Part shown: positions 1-12,336 of the stretch, one piece after another
Numbering within the stretch: the first letter of the stretch is position 1
Layout: each line of letters opens with the position of its first letter
Source: Gnetum montanum
Taxonomy: Eukaryota; Streptophyta; Gnetopsida; Gnetales; Gnetaceae
NCBI GenBank assembly: GCA_015680685.1
Contig: MNCI01036292.1
Coordinates: 491,254-555,253 of the forward strand
Length of the DNA stretch: 64,000 bases
Direction: 5' to 3'
Position numbers and translations under genes: made by a program
The notes under the pieces: generated by a model
The model's input: only the letters and a program-made list of their open reading frames with translations
What the model was told of the DNA's origin: nothing
Databases searched by the model: none

Positions 1-275
1 TGCTAGAACTCTAGCAGTAGGTACTAACCACGGAAGCTACTGGCATGGTGAAGGGCCATGATAGCGGTAGCTCTGGAAGGTTAGCAAGATGTCAGAAGAC
101 ATCTCTAGAGGATCAGCAAGATGCTAGGAGTAGTGGCATTGCATATGTCCCAAAGGGTGTTCTCTTGGTACTGTGAACTGCTTTCTGGAACTGCAATGTC
201 CCACCCCATGTCGGAACTATGCACACATGCTTACTTGATGAGTCATGATGCATGTTGGGGGACATGCCATGAACC
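1..275 (-). other. 3' noncoding region of element A
   Basis: No coding signal. On the minus strand it matches the start of the region after the 3' repeat arrays of B (about 43865-44140) and C (about 35990-36280), including the block reading CCTACTG(C/T)TGGAGT. It is the part of the element between pol and the 3' LTR, cut by the window edge. Confidence 0.7.
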
Positions 276-675
276 CAGTTTAAGGTCCTGGTAGACCATG
301 GTGTGCTAGTTTAAGGTCTCAGCAGGCCTCTTTGTGCTAGTTTAAGGTCCCAGCACACCACAGTGCTAGTTTATGATCGTAGTGGATGGTGGATAAGCTA
401 GTTTAGGGTCCTAGTAGACCATTGTGTGTTGGTTTAAGGTCCTAGCAGACTGTAGTGCTAGTTTATCATCATAGCATACGATGGATTGGCCAATTTAACG
501 TCGTAGCAGATGGGCTTTGACAGTTTTACGTCATGGCAGATAGTCTATGCCAGTTTATAGTCATAGCAGATTGTCTTTGCCAGTTTTACGTCGTAGCAGA
601 CATGTTGTGCCGATTTTACGTCATAGTGGACGTGCTTACCCTTTCTAGTTTTACATCGTAGCGGACGTTTGCTTA
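276..675 (-). repeat. 3' repeat array of element A (about 40-bp degenerate units)
   Basis: About ten degenerate units of roughly 35-45 bp. Read on the minus strand each has a block like GTCTGCTATGAC followed by TAAACTAGCA or TAAAACTGGCA. The same array follows pol in B and C. No coding capacity is seen. Confidence 0.85.
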
Positions 676-688
676 TCTGCTTCATGCA

Positions 689-3600
689 TCATATGTAGTA
701 CGGCTTGAGATACGAGTGATTTATTGGATTTGCAAACTCGTTACCATCCATGTCTACCAGCTTGAAGGCCCCATTCCCAAAGGCTTTTGTGATAATGTAT
801 GGACCATCCCAGTTGGTTGAGAACTTGTTCATGTGCTCACGGACAGCCTTGAGAATGAGGTCTCCCTTCTGTACTGGCTGTTGATGCGGATTTGCATGAT
901 GTTTTTGCTATTTCATGTTTTGATAGTGCTCTATGTGACCTAGCATTTGTGCATGCTCCTCCTCTATTGAGTCGAGGTTGATGATCCTTGACTCGTTGTT
1001 CTAGGCTTTACTTACGGCATTCGATAGGATCATTCGGAGTGATGGCCCTTGCAAATCAAGAGGTAACACCACTTCAAATCCATAAACAACACTATAAGGT
1101 GTCTTACCTATCACAGTCCTGCATGTCATCCTGTAAGCCCACAACACATAGAGGATTTGCTCATGCCATCGCCTCTTGCTGTTGTTAAGCATTTTCTTCA
1201 GCAAGTTGATGATGGACTTGTTTGTTACCTCTACCTGCCCCTTTGCCTGTGGGTAATATGGTGAGTAGAATGATTTCCTAATCCAAAGATTGCTGCAAAA
1301 GGTTAAGGTTTCTGCACTACCAAATTGTGGCCTGTTGTTGGTCACAATAGTCATGGGAAGCCCAAACCTTGTCACGATGTTGTCTAAGATGAAGTGGCAA
1401 GTCTGCTGAGATATAGTCTTCCTTAGGGGAATAGCCTTAAGCCACTTTGTAAAATACTCAGTGGTAGTGATGATGAAGCTATGCCTTATAGAAGACTTAG
1501 GCGTGATAGGTCCTATGAGGTCTAGTCCCCATTGTTGGAAAGGCCACATGATTTGTGTTGGATGTAACTCTCTAGGCAAAATGTATATGAGATTTACATA
1601 TCTTTGGCATGTGTCACACATCTTGACCTTGGCTAGGCAATCACACTCCATGTGAGGCCAGTAGTACCCTAGGCATCTGATTCTTGCAGCCATAGCGCTA
1701 GGTGCTATGCGTCCACCACACAGTCCCTCGTGTACTTTAGTTACCACCTTCTGCACTTGCTCCTCATTTACACATTCCAGAAATATCCTGTCATAGGAGT
1801 GTTTGCATAGGGCATTGTCTCCCATAAGCACGTATTTCCGAGCACGCTTACTGATTGCATCTCTCTGAGTAGATGTCAATCCACTTGGGGATGCACCATG
1901 TTGCAAGTAGGCTTTAATGTTGGAGTACCACTCCTGAGTATCTGCAGTGCTAACAGAGGCTACATGTACTGCATGAGTGATAGGCTCTGTAAACTCGATA
2001 ATCGAGGTTGGAAAACTTACGAACAAGTGTGGTGGCACATTTAGTGCTAGGGTGTCTAGGGCGTCTACTATGGAGTTTTCATTGCGTGGCACATGTTGCA
2101 CGTTCGTAGCTACAAACTGCTTGAGTAAGCTTCTTGCTAAGTTGCAATAGGGCTGCAGGTGTGTAGCCTTGCAGGCGTAGACCTTGGTGACTTGATTTAC
2201 AACTAGTTGTGAATCCTCGTGAATCTCTAGGTGTTGTATGCTCGATGCTGGGGCTGCTAAGAGGCCTCTAAGTAACTCCTCATACTCTACCACATTGTTT
2301 GTACAAGGGAACGTAAAAAAATAAGCAAAAGGATGCATTTCCCTAGAGGGGAATGTAATGATGGCCGCTGCACTACCCCCTCACACAGTCGAGGCACCAT
2401 CAAAATGTAAGGTGGCCTCAAGATGTGATGGGGTGGTGTTGATAGTGCTAACATATTCGTCTGGGAATTTAGGATCTATGATTACCTGATCATTGATGGG
2501 TGAGGTTGTAAGTTGTGTCACTATTGCTTGACCTTTCATTGATGATTGGCTCACATAATGTAAATCGAATTTTGCTGTTATTGCTTTCCACCAGGCTATC
2601 CTACTGCTTTCATATAGGTTATTTGTAATAGCCTGGAGTATATTGCTTTCGCAAATAATGTTAATTTTGCTCCAAAATAGGTAGTGTCTCCACGTTTTCA
2701 ATGCAAACACTAAGGAAAGGAAATTTCTTTCTACCTCATTGTATTTTGCTTCGTATGCTATCAGTGCATGACTTAGGTAGTACACTGGTATCTCAGAACT
2801 GTCATCCCATTTCTGACATAATAGTGCCATGATAGGTGTGTTTGAGGTGGCAAGGTAGATGAAGAAAGGCTTATCTCTCTGCGGAGTATACACTGTCGAG
2901 AGATGCTAAAGCTCTTTCTTCAGATCATCAAAGGCTTGTTGGCACTGTGTTATCCAGTTGAAGTTAACCCACTTCTTCAGTAGATGTTGCATGGGGTGTA
3001 ACTTGTTAGTCAACCTCGCTATAAACCTTGTGATGAACTGTACTTTACCTTGTAACCCACATAGTTCTTTAAGGTTTGTAGGAGGCACCAGGTTAACGAT
3101 GGCCTTAACTTTGTCAGGGTCCACCTGTATTCCAGCATCTGATACTACAAACCCTAACATGCATCTAGTTCTCACCCCAAAGACATACTTTGTTGGGTTA
3201 AGGCATAAATCATGCATCTGGCAACACTTGAGGACTTCACCTAGATCATTGGGATGATCAATAGCTACTTTATATTTCACCGCTATATCATCTACATAGA
3301 AATTCAGTGTTTCTAGGATGTAGTCACTAAAAATGTAATTCATGGCTCGCTGGTAGGTGGCTCTAGCATTCTTGAGCCCAAAAGGCATCATAGTGTAACA
3401 AAAGTTACCCCATGGGGTCATGAAGGTTGTTGTTAACTGATGCTTTGGGTTGATGCAAATTTGGTTGTAGCTAGAGAAACAATCCATGAAGGATAACAGA
3501 GCATGACCAGCCGTAGTGTCAATGAGTTGATTGATACTTAGAAGTGGAAAATCTTCTTTGATCGTTGCCTTGTTCAGATCTCGAAAGTCTATGTAGATAC

Positions 3601-4159
3601 GTATTCCTCCTATTTTCTTAGAAACTACAAAAATGTTGGACACCCATTCTAAATAATCAATTGCTTGGATGAAACGAGCCTGGTAGAGCTTGGTGATTTC
3701 ATCCCGTACAACTAGTGCAATCTCTGGTTTAACCTTGCAAGCCTTTTTCTTAACTACTTTCATGCATAGGTCTAGGATGATGTTGTGCTGTATCAGCCTC
3801 GAATCTTAACCTGGCATGTTGTTGTATGACCATGCAAAGACTTCAATGTTATCTTGCAAAATCTTGGCTACATCTTTGTGCATCTATGAATCTAGGAGGG
3901 AACTAAGTTTCAAAGTTTTTACTTCCCCCGTAGATGTGGTTATAGGCATTTCAATGAGAGGGTCCTCAGTTACATCCCCGACCTCTAAATCTAGAGATTG
4001 AACTAGATGTTCAGGCCATTCTGAAGATGTTTCTAAGGATGCTACGGTGCTAGCTGGGGGTGATTCCCAGTCTATTAGTTCGGGGTTCAGTTGTCTCGCA
4101 AGTTTGTCATGTGGACGTGTTAAAGCTAGAGGTGAAGAGAGATCATGATGGATTTGCAT
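689..4159 (-). pseudogene. pol: pol relic of element A: RT, RNase H, aRNH, integrase
   Basis: This is a decayed polyprotein gene of a Tat-lineage Ty3/gypsy element. Reading down the minus strand, an N-terminal part opens at the ATG at 4159 (begins MQIHHDLSS). Reverse transcriptase follows at about 3760-2900 with the catalytic YVDDI motif. A classical RNase H lies at about 2890-2560 and the archaeal-type RNase H at about 2420-2060 (FDGAS, CTNNVVEYE, NENSIVDAL). The integrase has its zinc-binding part near 1760-1610 (CDTCQ) and its core near 1570-1200. The usual DNG of the core reads NNR, so the second catalytic Asp is Asn; the Glu in GQVEV is kept. In-frame stops lie at about 3875, 3810, 2900, 2381 and 998. 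The frame ends with TGA at 689-691 after the LKPYYI tail. Not functional as it stands. Confidence 0.93.
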
Positions 4160-4299
4160 TCTCGCTCAACTTGCCAAAATGAGATGAAAGTCTAGTTAAG
4201 AGGTACCTGTTTGTAGCAACTGTGCATAGTAAAAACTTGCAAAGTAGCAACTAAATGTAAATAGTAAACTTAAGTACAAAGTATGATATAAGGTTATAA

Positions 4300-4745
4300 A
4301 ATTTGCCAGTTTAAGGTCGTGGTGGTCTGTCAAGACGTAGAAATGTAAAACTATTAGTGTAAAAGTGCAAAAATACTGATGTGAAAATGTGAAATTGCTA
4401 TTGTAAAGTCATTGAGGACTGCTAATGGGTTAGAGTATTAGTTAAAGTCGTTGTGGACCATTATAACGTAGAAGTTTGAAGGTGCTAGTTTAAGGTCTTT
4501 GCAGACTACCTAGACGTAAAAATGAAAAATTGCTAATATAGAGAATGGAAAGCTGCTAATGTAAAAATGCAAAACTGTTGATGTAACAATGCGAGACTAC
4601 TAGTTGAACATCATTGAGGATTGCTAATGAGTAGAAAGTCAAAACTGCTAGTTTAAGGTCTTTTCGGACCACTAACTAGATTGAAACTATGCATTAGGAT
4701 TGCTAGTTTAAGGTCTTTGCAGACCACTAAGGAGATATTAATGTG
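4300..4745. repeat. asX/pol spacer repeat array of element A
   Basis: Degenerate units built on CTAGTTTAAGGTC on the plus strand (reverse: GACCTTAAACTAG), spaced about 40-60 bp, with a partner block GCAGACCA. They lie between the divergent starts of pol (4159, minus) and asX (about 5050, plus). The same spacer with the same repeats occurs in B and C. Function unknown; it sits where a shared control region for two divergent genes would be. Confidence 0.8.
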
Positions 4746-4907
4746 AAGGCAAATGCCTAGTTTGAAGCGTGTTAAGGCTTTTCGTTTAGGCCCACCTATT
4801 TTAATGCAAACAGTGCTACTATGTTGTGGTAGGCATGCTACACTGTACAGATCCCCTTGCATTAATTAGGGAGAGAGAATGAAAAGTTTCATTTTCACCA
4901 TTATGGC

Positions 4908-4917
4908 TATAAATAGG
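4908..4917 (+). promoter_or_regulatory. TATA box of asX, element A
   Basis: CTATAAATAG stands about 135 bp before the asX ATG at 5050. The equivalent box is kept on the minus strand in B (17680-17689) and C (31449-31458), in the context GGCTATAAATAGGGATTAA. Conservation in three copies and the distance to the start codon support a core promoter. Confidence 0.7.
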
Positions 4918-5049
4918 GATTAACCCCTGGTAAACTCATCAATTTTGCCGTAACAGTGCAGAGCCCACATTCAGAGTGTAGAGCAATTCTAAATATAGAG
5001 AGCAAGGCGGTTTGACGTAGCAACAAAGAAAGAGTCGACAACTGAGACG

Positions 5050-8000
5050 ATGGCTCCCAAGAAAGAACGTAAACATCAGGCACTCGCCAAGGTCGAAGAA
5101 GTGAAAGAAACCTTGGGGCGTGTGTTGCAGGCATGCCTCGTGGTATGAGAGGAGACATCATTGGCTTGGTAGGCTATTATGCTTCTTCTATTTTCTTATA
5201 CCTCTGTTATTATTTTTGCTTTTTTTGTCTTTATTTCTGTGATTTTTGCTTCTCTAATCTATGTTTGCTGTCATCGTGTTGTCGTTATTTTGGCCTGTAC
5301 GCCATTGCTATTACCGTTTTGGCCGTAGCGGAGATACAAACGCTATGCTAAGGCTGCATGCAATGTGGCTTAGATTGCCATCACTACAGCTATCATTAAC
5401 ACAGAGGATTGGACAATTTGAGCCACTTGGCATGCGAGAAGCATAATGTACGATGCTCAGGAGGGTTTGGCCATGTGTGTGATGTGACAGTGTAACACGT
5501 GTTTTGTTACAACATGATGCTAAATGCTTTGTCTGGCAGATTTGTTTGAAGATTTTTTTTTATTGTTGCTATGCTAAGTTGACTTTTCTTTGCTACGCTA
5601 TTATCTTAGTATTTTTTTTGGTACGCTATGTATATGAAGAGGATTATGCTACGCTATCTGCTAAAAAGCTAGTTTTTCTACACTATGTTTGAACCCCACT
5701 TGACCATATGGTTAACAGTTGCTATTGTGTTGTGCAGGGTAGCACTCAGGCCAATCCTAATTTTCCTAGAAATCATAGGGGTCTTGTGGTGCATGAGTGA
5801 ACCAGTGGCCAATGTTCCTCTACACCATGTATGTGTGGGACTACAGGTGGTCTGGTTCTGAGAGGAAGCATAGGAGTTCCAACAATTTCTCCTCCAACAC
5901 TTGAGTTTGATCATTTGGTCACAGCTGGCAGAGGAGGTAGTAGCTGCCATAACAGAAACCCTGTTGCTTGGGGCAAATAAGGGTATTCTGAGATTTATGA
6001 GGGATGGGGAAATTTGTGGTGGACAAGGAGAAGGATCTAGTCAATGTCCCAGAAATTTAAGGTGTTTGGCATGGATCTAGGAGATGCCCAAGTACAATTG
6101 CTACCATCCCTACAACACTTTGTTTATTGTGTGTCACATGGGAACGTGTTTCCAAAATCCACCAGGAACCATTTACTGTGCCAGCAGGTGATTTTTGTAG
6201 ACATTTTCTACTACGCTATGCAATGTTTGCTATGTTAGCCAAATGTTAATAGTTTATTTTTTTTGTTACCAAGTTTTTTATCAACAAGGATGGGCTTCAC
6301 GGTGATATGGACATGTTGACCTTAGCATAGATGGTGCTGCGGGAGTTTTCTTCCACCAAGAATATGCATGCAGGTGTGATAGGCTAATTCAGGGGCGAGT
6401 ACAAAACCTACCCAACCCAATATCCCAGACTCTATGATAGATGCAAGGAGTCTGGTTGGTTGGATGAGGGATGGGAACCCTTTAAGCCTATCTTCATTGA
6501 AGATGTCTTGGTAGATCTTCCATCATTCCCATCTCCATTTAAACCTGGTAAGCTAGACAGTATGCTATTGCATGTTCGAGTGTCATTCCTATTTTTTCTG
6601 CTACTTACGCTTTGCCTAACTTATTTTTTTATTTTTTTCCTTTTGCCCTTTTTTTGGTGTTTTTTGTGCTTTGTGCTATAGGGGTGAAGAAGTCCCAAGA
6701 TGATGGTGATCACCTCTGAGCACCAGGAGGCAAAAATCTACTTCAAGTACAGGAAGGTAGATGAGAGCCAACATTGGATATGCACCACAGCCTCGGAATC
6801 CCTGATCAAGCACCTTCAAGATGCTGGGTTTATGGATTTGTTCCTAGCCTCGAATTCAAGCGTCCCCGCCACTGAGATGCTCATCCTAGTGGACTCCTTT
6901 TTTGAAAAGGTAGACCACTTCCACACACGTATAAACAATGTGCGAGTGGTCCTTGAAGTTAATGACTAGCTATTCATGGACCTTTTTGGTGTCCCTACTG
7001 ATGGCCTCCCTATAGGGTCAAGGACCAAGAAAGAGGTGAATGCTTAGAGGGAGGACATTGAGGAGTTGTTGGGGGTTGTAAAAGAGCGAAAGGGGATCCC
7101 CATGAAGAAGGTCAGGCTGAGAGTCACCAAAGAAGTTTATCTCATCCTCTGTGCCCATGGTTTCCCCTAGCTACTTTCCCAATGGAAAATCATTGGGATT
7201 GTGCAAGCCTTAGTGATGCAGGAGGTTATGGAAGAGGGGTCCCACTACAACTAGGCTAGGCATTGTGTAAAGGCTTGAAAACTAAAGTGGTCACGCTTCA
7301 TAAGAACCAAGAGTCCCGCTTCAACATGTACTACACCTTTTACATAGCCTGCTTGCAGTGTTTCACAGAGTTTTTGGTAGTCCATGAGAATGGAGTCTAG
7401 GTTATGCGAGATTGTAACTAGATTTCCAAATCGTGGATCTGCCAAATCCTCCAGACAACCCAAGCCCAAGATCCCCCAGAAGCTATTGTAGAGTCATTTT
7501 CTATGAAGACTAAGGATCAGGTGGCCTACAACTTTCATGGCCAGGATAGTGTGGGAAAGGTGCCCCCTACTGCTACAGGTAGCGTGTCGTAGGGGAAACA
7601 TCTCATCGATGAGACAGTGGCCACTAAGTTGTAGTGAAAGAGGCCTCATCTAGCCGAGGAACTTCCCCGTACTGAAGAAGAAGAGGGGCAGGCACTACGG
7701 TTTAAGTTATGCAGGATGTAGGCCTCCATTGGTAAATGTTTTTCTCTGTGTTTGTTTCTGTGCCTTTTGATTAAATGCTTGCTACACTGTGCTACGCTAG
7801 GCAGCGTAACATAGCGTAGCACTTATTTTAAGCTAATGTGATTTAAGCTAAAATGTGGATATGTTATTTTTGCTACCAAAGGAAGAAGAAGAAGAAGAAG
7901 AAGGTGATGAAGAGGTGTTAGCCCCAAAAATGGGGGTGGCAAATAAAGACGCCGAGGGCCTAGTCGTAGAGAAAAGGATCCCAGTTAAGAGGGAAGGAGC

Positions 8001-8755
8001 TCCTGCCACTAAGGCATGGGCTCTTGTCATCAAGGAAAATCCTCCTACCGATGAGGAGGACATTTTTGGAGACAAAGAAGAGTCTCCTATGGATGAAGGG
8101 GGTGCTAGTACCTTGAAAAGAAAGGCACTAGAAAATAAACAGGAAGCTCGCCTTGACTGAAAGGGGACCTTTGCCAGAGGTTCCTCTGCTAAAGGCGGTT
8201 CAGCATCGGGGGAGCAGACGAATGGAAATGGTGCTGCCCTAGTTTTAAGCCAGAAAGGAGAAGAACTAAAATTAGATGCTGGTGAGTTTGACAATATATT
8301 AGATGATATATCAATGGGAAATCCCCCTATTATCACCCCCGAGGGTTTACTAGATAGGAGCCCTCACACTTTCGTTTGCGTTACTCATAGCTTTATCGCA
8401 GTCTATCTCGATCATTACTAATGCATTTGGTTGCATGAAAAACACCACTGTTAATGCTATAGGACCTCCTCTGATTCACCTGGAACCATGGGTGAAGACC
8501 CCGACAAGCTTATGTTCATGCAAGGGGTCGTCGACGACATGATCGGCTGTCTCAGACAGGTCAATCCTGAAGTGGGTAAGTAAAATTGCTGCGCTAGGTT
8601 TTTCAAGGTTGCTACGCTAGAATTCTTGAGTTTCTAACTTTGCTATGCTAGTATGACTAATGTGCTCTTTGTGTGGTCACAACCTCTCGACTCAAGTGGA
8701 ACCTGACAAGGGTGTTGAAAGTCGATGTCGTGTCTACATTCCTGCTCGAAGTGGT
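5050..8755 (+). pseudogene. asX relic of element A (accessory gene antisense to pol, 3'-truncated)
   Basis: A multi-exon gene read on the strand opposite to pol. I do not recognise the protein family. Exon 1 begins at ATG 5050 with a basic start (MAPKKERKH). Further exons, judged from similarity to B, C and D and plausible GT-AG sites, are about 5738-6187, 6274-6547, 6682-7731, 7878-8352, 8401-8574 and 8680-8755. Exon 3 contains GWLDEGWEPF and exon 4 SLIKHLQDAGFMDLFLA. Exon 5 opens with a poly-Glu run encoded by GAA repeats, followed by basic/acidic repeats such as VEKRIPVKREGAP. Introns hold many copies of the motif TAGCGTAGC. Several exons carry stops or frameshifts. The last exons are missing because the sequence switches to gag of B. 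A soluble, perhaps nuclear, protein is only a guess from composition. Confidence 0.75.
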
Positions 8756-11303
8756 TGGGGAGCAGTGAGACACGGTGTCTCATCATAATAAGACTTTCTA
8801 GGATGGGCAAGAGGAACTAGATTCCCAATCTGAAGGTGGCAGTCAAACTAATCCTTCCACCATTCCTCCCACATCATTTTTCTAGACAAACCTTCTCACT
8901 ACTGTTGCTCCCTTCATGATCATGTCTGCACCATCGCAACCCGTGATTACATCGGCAATGGGTAGCCATACCACATCCTCGGCATACCAACATGCCTATT
9001 CCCCTATTTCATTCTCAGCCACTACCCCACTACAAACTATTCCCTATCCTATTCCCTCAGTGTATTACGCATCTATTACAGCTACCTGCCATATGTTCAC
9101 ACTATTTCTACCTTGCAGTTGCACGCAGTCTCTACATCCATTCTTGTGTCTACACCTATCCCATCATCAGTGGTGGGCCCAGGCCTGTCTACATGGTGGA
9201 CCCCATTTAGTTCTCATCCTATTTTGCAACTATTTCATATGTCCTGCTACACTAACCAAAAAACCCACCAAGTTTCACAAATGGTACAACCTAGCGCAGG
9301 ACTCTAGTTTATCACATCGGCCACGCAAATGGCCTACCCTATAGCACAACCCGTAGCAGCTGCTCCAATAGCACCACCTACTAGGTGGTGGACAGTGTAA
9401 GCAGGACCATTCACAAGGGCCATTGTAATGGCACCACTTATGGGTCATGTCGCTACCCCTGCCACGCCATAGATGGGAGCCGCCTCAGCAGCCCCCCAAC
9501 CATTTGCATCATCTTTGAGTCTGGATCAAGCATTCTAGCTTATCTAGACCCTTACATAGGAAATAAAACACCTCAAGGCTATCGATTTTGATATGGTACA
9601 AGTCATAAACTTTACCCCTTGGGATGTCACTCCCCCATTTCAAAAAATACAGTAGGGAGGGAGATCCCAATGCACATCTTGTTACATTTAGGTTTGAGTC
9701 CCTTCTTCTACAACAATGGCCGCATACGATCATCCGTGTCTTTGCCATGTCTCTGATTGAAAAACCCCTAGATTAGTACCATGCACTTCCATGCTCCTCC
9801 ATCTCAATCCTAGAGGAGCTTCTAACCTAGTTCATGACACATTTCAAGTACAACTTGAGCCTAGAGTTCATGCTAGATCAGTTGATGAGCATAAAACAAG
9901 ATCCGCTAGAACTAGTCCAAAAGTTCATCCAACGATGGAACATAACTTTTAACGAAATCCAGGAACCCATTGCAGAGGTCCATTTTCTAGCCATCTTTAA
10001 GGATGCAGTGAATGACTTTATTAATTCTAAGCTGTACTATCTTGCTCTGTGCACTCTCAGTTAAGATTTCGCCTAAACTAAGAGCATACAAGATGTGCCT
10101 GAGACAAGCAAAGACTTAGCCTACGTTGCATACAAGAACACCTTCATGAAGAAGGATAAGGACAAGGGTAAGACTGCAACAGCCACAGTGGCTGCTGTGG
10201 AGAACAAGGCCAAATCCAACAACAACAATAACAAGAATAACAAGAAACTAGCCACACCTGCAACTAACCCTACGCCCAAATAGTGCAAAGTACCTCAACC
10301 TTCCACATTCAGACCTGAAACATTTGCACTGCCTAAACAGAAATTTGAGTGTAAGGATTGCTAAAAGTATACCCCATTGCCTATCAAGCCTTTAGATCTT
10401 TTGAAGCAATTACTGGTGGTGGGGTACATCCAACACAAGCGAATGTTGGAGGAGGAAGCCAGGAAACATCAGCGGTACTGCGAACTCCTTAGGAACCCCT
10501 CTTTGGCTTTGCCCAATGAGCCCCTAGTTCCTAAAGATTTCAAGCTAGAGCGGTTCTATGACTACCATCAACAGTGTGGTCATGACACGGATTACTGCAT
10601 CGCATTAAAAGACGACATCCAAAGGATGATCGATCAAGGGAAACTGGTGCTAGATGAAAGCAACCTAGTACGTCCCAAGAATCAATCCTTGCACGTTTAC
10701 ACGGATCCTCTCAATGCCAACAATGCTGGTTACATTATCAAAACAATTGGCATTGACAATAATCCTAGACCACCCTAATAGCTGTTTGTGGTTCGTGTGC
10801 CTCAATGTAGTGCACCAGTACCACAAGCAGATAATCTAACCCCACAGTAGCCTTTCATCTTGAGAGTCACTCCCCAATCATCCACCTCTACACCACCTGT
10901 CTCCTGGGCATCCACCCATGCACCATCTGCAAGAAAAACCACACCACCATGTAGACTAACACCATTAGTAGCATTCATTATCAGGGGGCCAAACCATTCA
11001 ATATCCTCCACGCCGCATAAGACAGCTTCACAGCCTTCTCGTCCTAAGAAATGAGAAGTGCACTTCACAGGTGAGACGTTAAGGGAAAGTACCACCTTAG
11101 GTAGTTCCAAGCCTACATCCTCGTCCCCTGCATCTATGTTCTTGTCGCTGAAAGATAATGTTGCAATGCATGCACAGTCTTTACCACCTTGTCCAAAAGG
11201 GTCTGAACCCAGACCCAAAACTATCTCTCCTCAGGAATTCGTCTCCTGGGATGAACAGAAGAGGAGAAAAGCAGTAAACAGGAAGGTGTCCAAGACCTTT
11301 TAA
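8756..11303 (+). pseudogene. gag: gag relic of element B (N-terminally truncated)
   Basis: A decayed gag gene. Alignment with C starts at about C position 23076, so the first 65 or so codons are gone. A Pro/Thr/Ser-rich stretch (8900-9500) comes first. A capsid-like part follows at about 9620-10080, with the PLELVQKFIQRW block typical of plant Ty3 gag. A Lys/Asn-rich linker (10150-10280) leads to a zinc-knuckle-like segment at about 10550-10600 (FYDYHQQCGHDTDYC, a Cys-His-Cys pattern), followed by LKDDIQRMIDQGKL. Stops and frameshifts split it into many pieces. The Asn codon run at about 10218 is low-complexity. Confidence 0.85.
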
Positions 11304-11559
11304 ACAATCTCACTCAGTTCAAGCAAGCTTTGAAAAAAAAAACTACACTGAGCCTGTATGACCTGATCATGACATCTACCGCACACCATGAGGCTTTGGT
11401 CCACATGTTAATGACAATTCCAGTTGACGAGAACCTACCAACGGAAGAGGAAGTGATCCACTTGGTTATGCTTTCTTCTGTCCCTGTAGAACCTTAGCAA
11501 TCTCAACTAACTTTCTATGATGATTCCATTAGGAAAGACCCAGAGAAGGGTTAGGTGAC

Positions 11560-12207
11560 CATAGCACCCCTGTTCATCATAATTCGAGTCAGCCAACATA
11601 AGATCCGAAGGGTACATGTTGATGATGGGGCTGCTACAAACATCATCCCTTTCCCTATTGTGGATAATCTTGGTTTGATCGACTAGATTAGACCACAACA
11701 ATGTCATGCTTAAAGTCATTCAATGGGGCATGGGTCATGGTGAAAGGCATGGTCCACATTGACTTCGTGGTAGGGGACCAGTTTCCCACAAACGCAACTT
11801 TCATCGTGGTCGAAGAGATGCCCGAGTTTAACTTGATCTTGGGGAGGTCATGGTTAGCACAACTTAGGGCTATCTCTTCATCCATTCATCAGGAGATCCA
11901 ATTACCCTATGTAGGTAGGGAGGTGGTAATCCATGGCAATGAGGTAGCAACACAAGCTATCAATAACATAGATATGGAACAGGGCTCAGAGGTTGTAACC
12001 TCTGGGAATGAAGCACTTGTCTTCGTAGATACTAACCGGCCAGCAAAAGAGCCGGCTCAACATGCCAGTTTAGGAAACCAAAATGCGTGGGTTGAGTTTC
12101 CCTTCCAAGCGGAGGACAACAATGTAAACCAAGGCCGTAGCAAAGTGTCTCGGCCTTATGCCTCGCCCAATCCACGATGGGTCAAGAAGCATCTACGCAT
12201 AGCGTAA
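11560..12207 (+). pseudogene. protease relic of element B
   Basis: A retropepsin-like aspartic protease follows gag in the same direction. The active-site loop reads VDDGAATN at about 11620-11645, with DG where most family members have D(T/S)G. The second conserved block, LILGRSWL, is at about 11835-11860. A TAG and a frameshift near 11685-11700 separate the two halves. The tail continues to the TAA at 12205-12207. Protease and gag appear to form one decayed unit; the gap to pol is more than 6 kb and holds the antisense gene. Confidence 0.85.
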
Positions 12208-12336
12208 CAATGTCACTACTTCTTGCCTAGTCAACATTCTTTGTACATTTACCATTCATTAGCTTCACATTTCTCCATCTATGCTAGGTACATCAAACTT
12301 CCTTTTCTAAAACTATTAGCATATCTTCCACTTGTG

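Larger units (their letters stand above)
1..8755 (-). mobile_element. Element A: 5'-truncated Tat-lineage Ty3/gypsy retrotransposon, inverted
   Basis: The segment holds, in minus orientation, the 3' noncoding region, repeats and pol of a large Tat-type element. The divergent accessory gene asX lies on the plus strand. The same order is seen in mirror image in B and C. Gag, protease and the 5' LTR are missing: at about 8750-8756 the sequence leaves the asX reading frame and becomes plus-strand gag of element B. The 3' LTR should lie left of the window. Lineage assignment rests on the dual RNase H in pol. Domain order and boundaries come from comparison with B and C inside this window. Confidence 0.85.

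Noticed and set aside
276-675. CRISPR array
   Set aside because: Units are degenerate, the supposed spacers are similar to each other, and the same block follows pol in three elements of a plant genome.
5133-5446. Hydrophobic plus-strand frames as a membrane protein at the asX start
   Set aside because: The T-rich sequence is the first intron of asX; the equivalents in B and C give unrelated hydrophobic runs.
7848-8336. 162-codon minus-strand open frame rich in Ser and Pro
   Set aside because: It is the shadow of the Glu-rich asX exon; GAA repeats read in reverse give Ser/Phe runs.
10802-11218. 138-codon minus-strand open frame inside gag of B
   Set aside because: It lies opposite the gag linker and lacks a counterpart frame in D; it is explained by composition.
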